Assembly: GCA_021798135.1 (NCBI GenBank)
Contig: JAJZYI010000115.1
Span: 1 to 9,790 of the forward strand
Source of the DNA: Actinomycetes bacterium
GTDB taxonomy: Bacteria; Actinomycetota; Acidimicrobiia; Acidimicrobiales; UBA8190
Length of the DNA: 9,790 bases
Reading direction: 5' to 3'
In this document: positions 5,477 through 9,790 of the stretch, in pieces
Position numbering within the stretch: the stretch's first letter is position 1
Layout: the number at the start of each line of letters is the position of its first letter
Notes under the pieces: generated by a model
What the model was told of the DNA's origin: nothing
The model's database searches: none
Seen by the model: only the letters and a program-made list of their open reading frames with translations
Made by a program: the position numbers and the translations under genes

Positions 5477-6550
5477 TCAGACCGGCGTGGCTGCCCACGC
5501 GATCAGGGCATCCGCCAGGGCGTCGGCCAGCTCGCTGACCCGACGCACGACGACGGCGGCCGGGCCGACCTCGCAGAGCACGGCGGGCATGCGGGTCTCG
5601 CGCAGGGCGGGCAGCGACATGCCCTGGGCGCCGTCGGCGGGGACGGCGAGGGCGGCGGCCGCCAGGCCCTGGGCGAGCTCGGCGAGGCGGCGCCCGCCGA
5701 GCGACTCGTAGCTGAAGCCCGAGTAGTAGAGGCAGGCGCAGCGCGTCCGCACCGGGTCCAGGTGGACGCCCAGGAAGACCTCGACGTCGGCCGCGTTGGC
5801 CATCTGCGCCTGGGACGAGCCCGAGGGGTGGAGGATGGGCACCACGTGCGCGCCGGCAGCCGTGAGCCGCCGGCGCAGCGCCGTCACCAGCACGTCGAGC
5901 CCGCCGCTCTCGGCCACGGCGATCCGGCGGTCGAGGAGGGTGCGCGGCGCGTGCAGCAGGCGCTCGCGGTCCCGGACCGCGGACACGAGCGACGCGTCGG
6001 CGTGGCGGGGCATGACCCGGCCGAGCTCGCGGACCGTCGTGGCGCCGACGATGGCGTCCGCGGGGAGCCCGACGTTGCCCTGGAATTCGCGCACCGCCTG
6101 GGCGGTCGCCGGTCCGAAGATGCCGTCGACACGGCCGGTGTCGAAGCCGAGCGCCGACAACCGGCGCTGGAGCTCGGCGACGTCGTCGCCACGGAGCATG
6201 GGCCTGCGGTCGTAGAGGAGCCGCGACCCGAGCTCGTAGCCGGCCTCGACGAGCGCGGCCCAGGTCTGGGGCCCGCAGATGCCGTCGACGCGCAGGCCTC
6301 GCCGATGCTGGAACGCCTCGACGGCGGCCCGGGTGCCGGTGTCGAACGTGCCGTCGCCGTCGGGCGCGGAAGGAAGGCCGACCCTCGCGAGCCGCCGCTG
6401 CAGGTCGGCCACGGCGCTCCCCCGGTCGCCGGGCCGGAGAGGGAGCGCCGCGGCCGCCGGCGAGGCGGGCGTCACGGCGCGCGGCGACGGGACCCCGTCG
6501 CCCGGCAGGTGGTCCGGCGACGCGGTCCCGTCCGACCCGGCGCGCGGCAT
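5477..6550 (-). CDS. cwlM: CwlM-like protein: two peptidoglycan-binding domains and a degenerate amidase_3 domain
   Basis: The 357-residue product has two PG_binding_1 repeats, at about 38-108 ('LRPGDRGSAVADLQRRL ... DGICGPQTWAAL') and 117-178 ('LRGDDVAELQRRL ... DGIFGPATAQAV'). An N-acetylmuramoyl-L-alanine amidase (amidase_3) fold follows. In that fold 'FLGVHLDP' (H263) matches the zinc histidine of the SIHxN motif, and 'VLCEVGP' (E327) matches the catalytic glutamate. The DPGHGG histidine and the following zinc glutamate appear absent; the region reads 'RRIAVAESGGLDVLV'. There is no signal peptide. The gene lies convergent to parB and after trxA, exactly where mycobacterial cwlM sits. That protein is known as a cytoplasmic activator of MurA rather than a secreted hydrolase. 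I infer a similar regulatory job. The ATG at 6550 has no strong ribosome-binding site; it lies 35 bp after the trxA stop. Confidence 0.82.
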   Translation of the reverse strand: MPRAGSDGTASPDHLPGDGVPSPRAVTPASPAAAALPLRPGDRGSAVADLQRRLARVGLPSAPDGDGTFDTGTRAAVEAFQHRRGLRVDGICGPQTWAALVEAGYELGSRLLYDRRPMLRGDDVAELQRRLSALGFDTGRVDGIFGPATAQAVREFQGNVGLPADAIVGATTVRELGRVMPRHADASLVSAVRDRERLLHAPRTLLDRRIAVAESGGLDVLVTALRRRLTAAGAHVVPILHPSGSSQAQMANAADVEVFLGVHLDPVRTRCACLYYSGFSYESLGGRRLAELAQGLAAAALAVPADGAQGMSLPALRETRMPAVLCEVGPAAVVVRRVSELADALADALIAWAATPV

Positions 6551-6585
6551 CGGACCGTCCGGCTCGGCGCCGGCGAGGGTCGCGC

Positions 6586-6912
6586 CTACAGGTACGAGCC
6601 GATCTCCTGCAGCAGCTGCGCCTTGCCGCGGGCGCCGACGATCCGCCTCTGCGGCTCGCCGTCCTTGAACAGCAGCAGCGTCGGGATGCTCATGACGTCG
6701 AACCGGCGGGTCACGTCGAGGTTCTCGTCGATGTTGAGCTTGACGACCTGGAGCTTGCCGGCGTGCTCAGCGGCGATCTCCTCGAGCACGGGGGCGATCA
6801 TCTTGCACGGCCCGCACCACTCGGCCCAGAAGTCCACCAGGACCGGTACGTCCGCGTTCATGATGTGCTCGTCGAAGGTGGCATCGGTGAGGGTCGTCAT
6901 CGTCGCGCTCAT
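6586..6912 (-). CDS. trxA: Thioredoxin
   Basis: Thioredoxin is a cytoplasmic dithiol reductant recycled by thioredoxin reductase. The 108-residue product is a normal single thioredoxin domain. It has the active site WCGPC with redox cysteines C33 and C36, the buried aspartate D27 in 'LVDFWAEW', and the cis-proline P77 in 'SIPTLL'. The start is well supported: GAGGAGGAG (6919-6927, - strand) stands 6 nt before the ATG. It lies 107 bp downstream of trxB and 35 bp upstream of cwlM, probably in one transcript. Its electron donor is encoded by the adjacent trxB. Confidence 0.97.
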   Translation of the reverse strand: MSATMTTLTDATFDEHIMNADVPVLVDFWAEWCGPCKMIAPVLEEIAAEHAGKLQVVKLNIDENLDVTRRFDVMSIPTLLLFKDGEPQRRIVGARGKAQLLQEIGSYL

Positions 6913-7019
6913 GTAGGGCTCCTCCTCGCCCGGTCCGTCACCGCGACGTCCGGGTGGCTGCGGTCGTCAACACGCCGGCGCCGGGCCGCATTCCGCACGG
7001 ACCGGCAGCCGGCCGGGCG

Positions 7020-7979
7020 TCACCGGCCATGCGCTTCGAGCCAGCGCTCGGCGTCGATGGCGGCCATGCAGCCGGAGCCCGCCGCCGTGACCGCCTGCTG
7101 GTAGACGCTGTCCTGCACGTCGCCGCAGGCGAACACGCCGTCGACGCTCGACCGGCTGCCCCCGAACGTGCGGATGTAGCCGGACTCGTCCATGTCGAGC
7201 TGGCCGGCGAACACGTCCGTGTTGGGCTGGTGGCCGATCGCCACGAACAGGCCCGAGACCGCCAGCGTCTCCTCCGCGCCGGTGCCCACGTCGCGCAGGG
7301 CGATGCCGGTCACCGACGTGTCGCCCTCGACCGCCGTCACCACGGAGTCCCAGCGGAAGACGATGCGCTCGTTGGCGAAGGCGCGGTCCTGCATGATCTT
7401 GGAGGCACGCAGCTCCTTGCGCCGGTGCACGATCGTCACCTTGCTGGCGAACCGGGTCAGGAACAGGGCTTCCTCGAGCGCGGAGTCGCCGCCGCCGACC
7501 ACGGCGATCTCCTGGCCGCGGAAGAAGAAGCCGTCGCAGGTGGCGCAGGTCGACACGCCGTGGCCGAGGAGCCGGTCCTCGCCCGGCACGCCCAGCATCA
7601 ACGACCGTGCGCCGGTGGCCACGATCACGGTCCGGGCCGTCACCGCCGGCTCGCCGGTGCCGCCGGGGGCGGTCCAGACGGCGAACGGCTGTGAGGACAG
7701 GTCGACCCGGGTCGCCTTGACCGTCTGCAGCTCGGCGCCGAACCGGGCTGCCTGGTCGCGGAACCGCTGCATGAGCTCCGGTCCCTGGATGCCGTCGACG
7801 AAGCCCGGGAAGTTCTCGACCTCGGTCGTGAGCATCAGCTGGCCACCCGGCTGGTCGCTGGTGGACGACGGCTCGCCCTCGAGCACGAGGGGGCTCAGGT
7901 TGGCGCGAGCAGCGTAGATGGCGGCGGTCAGGCCGGCCGGCCCCGAGCCGACGATCACGACATCACGGACTTGGGTCAT
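7020..7979 (-). CDS. trxB: Thioredoxin-disulfide reductase
   Basis: This FAD enzyme passes electrons from NADPH to thioredoxin. The 319-residue product has the usual low-molecular-weight TrxR layout. The N-terminal FAD loop is GSGPAG (11-16). The redox motif CATC has cysteines C145 and C148. The NADPH-binding loop is VGGGDSALEE (161-170), with 'HRRKELRASK' (185-194) contacting the NADPH phosphate. The C-terminal FAD motif is 'FACGDVQD' (283-290). The frame stays open far upstream, but the ATG at 7979 is right: it starts the conserved 'VRDVVIVGSGPAG' and is preceded by AGGAGG (7984-7989, - strand) at 4 nt. The start overlaps the stop of the upstream small membrane gene as ATGA, so translation is probably coupled. 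Confidence 0.97.
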   Translation of the reverse strand: MTQVRDVVIVGSGPAGLTAAIYAARANLSPLVLEGEPSSTSDQPGGQLMLTTEVENFPGFVDGIQGPELMQRFRDQAARFGAELQTVKATRVDLSSQPFAVWTAPGGTGEPAVTARTVIVATGARSLMLGVPGEDRLLGHGVSTCATCDGFFFRGQEIAVVGGGDSALEEALFLTRFASKVTIVHRRKELRASKIMQDRAFANERIVFRWDSVVTAVEGDTSVTGIALRDVGTGAEETLAVSGLFVAIGHQPNTDVFAGQLDMDESGYIRTFGGSRSSVDGVFACGDVQDSVYQQAVTAAGSGCMAAIDAERWLEAHGR

Positions 7980-8311
7980 CGTTCCTCCTGTGCGGGCCGC
8001 CGCTTGTGCCAGGCGAACGCACCCGCCGCGCACAGGAGCGAGCCGATCAGCGCGTACGAGGCCCAGATGCGGCCGGGGAACACGTAGACGTCGAGGAGCC
8101 GCAGGAGCGCGATGGCCAGGAGGACGCCGACGACGAGCGCCATGGTGCCGGCCACGATGCCGTAGACGACGCCCCTGGCGGCGAGCAGGACGGGCCGGAC
8201 GGCCTTGTCGTGGACGGCGTCGACGACGGCCTCGACGGCGTCCGCCACGCGGGTCGCGATGTCGTCGCCGGCCGCCTGCGCACGGGCCGGCTCGGCGCTG
8301 CCCAGCTCCAT
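7976..8311 (-). CDS. Small two-helix membrane protein (holin-X-like)
   Basis: The 111-residue product begins with an amphipathic, acidic segment of about 45 residues ('DDIATRVADAVEAVVDAV'). Two hydrophobic helices follow at about 48-72 ('VYGIVAGTMALVVGVLLAIAL') and 84-103 ('ASYALIGSLLCAAGAFAW'), and it ends in a charged tail 'KRRPAQEER'. This layout resembles the small actinobacterial proteins annotated as phage holin family / Holin-X. That name reflects topology, and nothing here implies lysis or a prophage. The gene starts 9 bp after the degV stop and overlaps trxB by 4 bp, so it is embedded in the operon. Upstream of its ATG there is no good ribosome-binding site, consistent with coupling to degV. 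The function is unknown. Confidence 0.82.
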   Translation of the reverse strand: MELGSAEPARAQAAGDDIATRVADAVEAVVDAVHDKAVRPVLLAARGVVYGIVAGTMALVVGVLLAIALLRLLDVYVFPGRIWASYALIGSLLCAAGAFAWHKRRPAQEER

Positions 8312-8320
8312 GTGGCGAGG

Positions 8321-9193
8321 TTACCCGTTCTGCCCGGCGCCGGGTCCGGAGCCCGCTGCCCACACCAGGCACAGGCCGATGGTGCCCGGGCCCGCGTGGC
8401 TCCCCACCACCGGCCCGAGGTCGGTCACGACCAGGTCGTGGGTGCTCTCGACGCCGTCGAGCATGCCGAGCAGGACGTCGATGTCAGCCGCGGCGCCGTT
8501 CACGACGGCGATGCGCTCGAGGGCACCGCCCTGGCGCGCCTTGGACGCGAGGTACTCGAGCGAGCGGGTGCGGGTGCGCTGCTTGGACTCGACCTCGACG
8601 ACGCCGCCGCGCACCTCGATCACGGGCTTGATGGACAGCATCGACCCGATGAGGCGCGCCGCCCCGCCGATGCGGCCCCCGCGCCGGAGGAAGTCGAGCG
8701 TGTCGATGACGCCGAACACGGTGGCCCGGGCCTTCATCGACTCGATCTCGGCAACCAGCTCCGCCAGTGGCATGCCGCCCGCAGCGAGCTCGGCGGCCGC
8801 CAGCACCAGCAGGCCGGTCCCCATGGTCAGGGTCCGCGAGTCGACGACGGCGACCGGGATCCGCCCGGCCACCTCGTCGGCGGCGGCCCGTGCCGACTGG
8901 TACGTGGCGGACACGCCCGACGACAGGTCGATGCACAGCACCCCGTCGGCCCCCTCGTCGGCGGCGGCCAGGAAGGCCTGCTGGAACGCACCGGGCGAGG
9001 GCGCCGCCGTCTCCGGCATGTGCGGCCCGGTCACGACGCGGTCCCAGAACTCCTTTGCGGACAGCTCCACCCGGTCGACCAGCTCGTCGTCCCCGAAGCG
9101 GATGGTGAGCGGGACCACCCGGACGCCGTGCGACTCGGCCAGCTCGGGCGTCAGGTCGCACGCGCTGTCGGTGACCACGTGGATGCCGGCCAT
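8321..9193 (-). CDS. DegV family fatty-acid-binding protein
   Basis: DegV (FakB-like) proteins bind a fatty acid in a deep pocket. In Firmicutes they present it to the FakA kinase for phosphorylation; I see no FakA partner here. The 290-residue product is normal in length. It begins 'IHVVTDSACDLTPEL', the family's opening strand and loop, followed by 'VRVVPLTIRFGDDELVD', 'APSPGAFQQAF', 'CIDLSSGVSATYQSA' and 'VVDSRTLTMGTGLLV'. The most conserved block is 'GVIDTLDFLRRGGRIGGAARLIGSMLSIKP'. The conserved first-domain TSqPS motif appears as 'TAAPSPG'. I chose ATG 9193 over the GTG or ATG-like starts further out because AGAGGA (9198-9203, - strand) stands 4 nt before it and the family begins exactly here. 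It appears to be the first gene of the leftward operon. Confidence 0.93.
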   Translation of the reverse strand: MAGIHVVTDSACDLTPELAESHGVRVVPLTIRFGDDELVDRVELSAKEFWDRVVTGPHMPETAAPSPGAFQQAFLAAADEGADGVLCIDLSSGVSATYQSARAAADEVAGRIPVAVVDSRTLTMGTGLLVLAAAELAAGGMPLAELVAEIESMKARATVFGVIDTLDFLRRGGRIGGAARLIGSMLSIKPVIEVRGGVVEVESKQRTRTRSLEYLASKARQGGALERIAVVNGAAADIDVLLGMLDGVESTHDLVVTDLGPVVGSHAGPGTIGLCLVWAAGSGPGAGQNG

Positions 9194-9250
9194 GGCGTCC
9201 TCTCTGCTCGTTCGGGCACGACCCGGCACGCGGGTGGCACCGTCGACCCC

Positions 9251-9256
9251 AGCCTA
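9251..9256 (-). promoter_or_regulatory. Candidate -10 element for the degV-trxBA-cwlM operon
   Basis: On the - strand this reads TAGGCT, a common form of the actinobacterial TANNNT -10 box. Transcription would start near 9244, about 50 nt ahead of the degV ATG. I could not find a good -35 hexamer at 16-18 bp, so the call rests on one hexamer and its position. Confidence 0.35.
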
Positions 9257-9362
9257 CGGGCCGAGTCTGCCACGTGCCGGTGCAGGTGGACGCGTCCCGG
9301 CGTCGTCGGAGTCCCCTGGCCCGCGCGGTCCCTCCGTGGCGGCGGCGGCCCACCTCGTGGCC

Positions 9363-9382
9363 GGGACGGGCCCGGGCGCGGG
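9363..9382 (+). other. G-quadruplex-forming motif
   Basis: Four GGG runs at 9363-9365, 9368-9370, 9374-9376 and 9380-9382 are separated by loops of 2, 3 and 3 nt, the textbook G3 quadruplex pattern. Another GGG follows at 9389-9391 and a run of seven G at 9403-9409. It lies about 170-190 bp upstream of the degV start, on the strand opposite the gene. The motif itself is certain; formation or function is not shown. Confidence 0.6.
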
Positions 9383-9420
9383 ACGGAAGGGTCCCGGTGC
9401 CAGGGGGGGACGGCCCGGAC

Positions 9421-9478
9421 GGCGGTCGCGGGGCGGTCGCGAGGACGGTCCGGAGGGCGGTCGCGGGGGGCGGTCGCG
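9421..9478. repeat. Cluster of four GGCGGTCGCG decamers
   Basis: Identical decamers start at 9421, 9432, 9456 and 9469, with irregular spacings of 11, 24 and 13 bp. A related GACGGTCCGG lies between the second and third copies. The irregular spacing differs from the strict tandem arrays at 1676 and 2371. It could be slippage in G-rich DNA or a set of regulator-binding sites near the end of the neighbouring gene. Confidence 0.6.
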
Positions 9479-9506
9479 ACGGCCGGCTGGCAGCGGGGCG
9501 GTCCCG

Positions 9507-9790
9507 TCACGGGCCGGGCGGTGGCGCTCCCGGCCGCTTTGGCGACGGCTCCGGTGAGGGGACCGGCGACGGATCGGGCGAGGAGCCGGGCGAGGGATCC
9601 GGGGCCCCGCCCGGTGGGCTGCCGGTGCGGTCGCGCTGCACGGGGCCCAGGCCCGCCGGTCGGCGCGGCGGCCGGCCGGCAGGCGGCAGGCGGGCCGGCT
9701 GGGACGGTCCCGGCCGCGGCGGACGCGCCCACCACGACGACCCGCCGCCGTCGGGGCGCTCCTCGCCGGCACGACCGGCGCCCGGGGACG
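9507..9790 (-). CDS. Possible Pro/Ser-rich C-terminus of a leftward gene, cut by window edge
   Basis: On the - strand a frame is open from the right edge to a TGA at 9507-9509, giving 94 residues with no start in the window. It ends in a Pro/Ser/Asp-rich tail with repeated 'DPSP' and 'EPSP' units, then 'KRPGAPPPGP'. Such tails occur at the C-termini of secreted, membrane or kinase proteins in Actinobacteria. Third codon positions are mostly G or C, but a competing frame is nearly as biased, so coding is not certain. It has the same direction as degV. No domain is visible and I do not assign a function. Confidence 0.4.
   Translation of the reverse strand, partial: SPGAGRAGEERPDGGGSSWWARPPRPGPSQPARLPPAGRPPRRPAGLGPVQRDRTGSPPGGAPDPSPGSSPDPSPVPSPEPSPKRPGAPPPGP

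Larger units (their letters stand above)
9194..9506. other. Intergenic region upstream of degV
   Basis: No convincing gene. It holds the degV leader with a -10-like hexamer, a G-quadruplex motif and a decamer repeat cluster, listed separately. Open frames crossing it are low-complexity Arg/Pro strings on both strands. Confidence 0.55.

Noticed and set aside
5291..6916. + strand open frame of 541 codons opposite cwlM and trxA
   Set aside because: It is an antisense shadow of two well-supported genes and begins inside the DnaA-box region.
7976..8311. Prophage remnant suggested by the holin-like membrane protein
   Set aside because: No other phage gene, attachment site or composition change is present. 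The gene is coupled to housekeeping trxB, and such proteins are common outside phages.
9170..9183. CACGTG with GACC/GGAT arms near the degV start as a third parS
   Set aside because: Only the central hexamer fits. The arms lack TTC/GAA and it lies in coding sequence. The CACGTG at 9271-9276 fails for the same reason in its arms.
8205..9557. + strand open frame of 450 codons opposite degV
   Set aside because: It is the antisense shadow of degV, whose - strand product shows full family motifs. The + strand product is Ser/Thr/Arg-rich without domains.

Overview
This window is high-GC chromosomal DNA from the origin-proximal part of an actinobacterial genome. The gene order supports this: rsmG, parA and parB run on the + strand and converge on a cwlM-trxA-trxB block on the - strand. 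This is the arrangement known next to oriC in mycobacteria and relatives. The short N-terminus of RsmG and its 'SDPP' ending of the core sheet, plus degV and a small two-helix membrane gene upstream of trxB, suggest the class Acidimicrobiia. That placement is inference from pattern memory, not from a search.

Layout. 2-667 (+) is the 16S rRNA methyltransferase RsmG, cut at the left edge. 668-2806 is about 2.1 kb with no credible gene. It holds two parS-type ParB sites (1081-1096 and a perfect palindrome at 2535-2550), a 15-bp tandem array, a 17-bp tandem array, hairpins and a candidate parA promoter. 2807-4141 is parA, with a start set by a good Shine-Dalgarno sequence and an unusually long disordered N-terminal arm. 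parB overlaps it and ends at 5102. 5103-5476 is a convergent intergenic region. It has the most AT-rich stretch I noticed in the window, several small dyads, a pair of inverted DnaA-box-like 9-mers and a GC-rich hairpin just after cwlM.

On the - strand, read right to left: degV (9193-8321), a small membrane protein (8311-7976), trxB (7979-7020), trxA (6912-6586) and a cwlM-like protein (6550-5477). The first three are 9 bp apart or overlapping. All five probably form one transcription unit. The far right (9194-9790) holds a possible degV -10 element, a G-quadruplex motif, a cluster of decamer repeats and what may be the Pro/Ser-rich C-terminus of another leftward gene.

The genes together cover ribosome modification (RsmG), origin segregation (ParA, ParB, parS), disulfide reduction (TrxB/TrxA) and control of cell-wall synthesis (CwlM). 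I see no phage, IS element, CRISPR or defence system. The items most worth a second look are the parS-bearing repeat-rich gap before parA, the ParA N-terminal arm, the DnaA-box pair between parB and cwlM, and the loss of zinc ligands in the CwlM-like protein.
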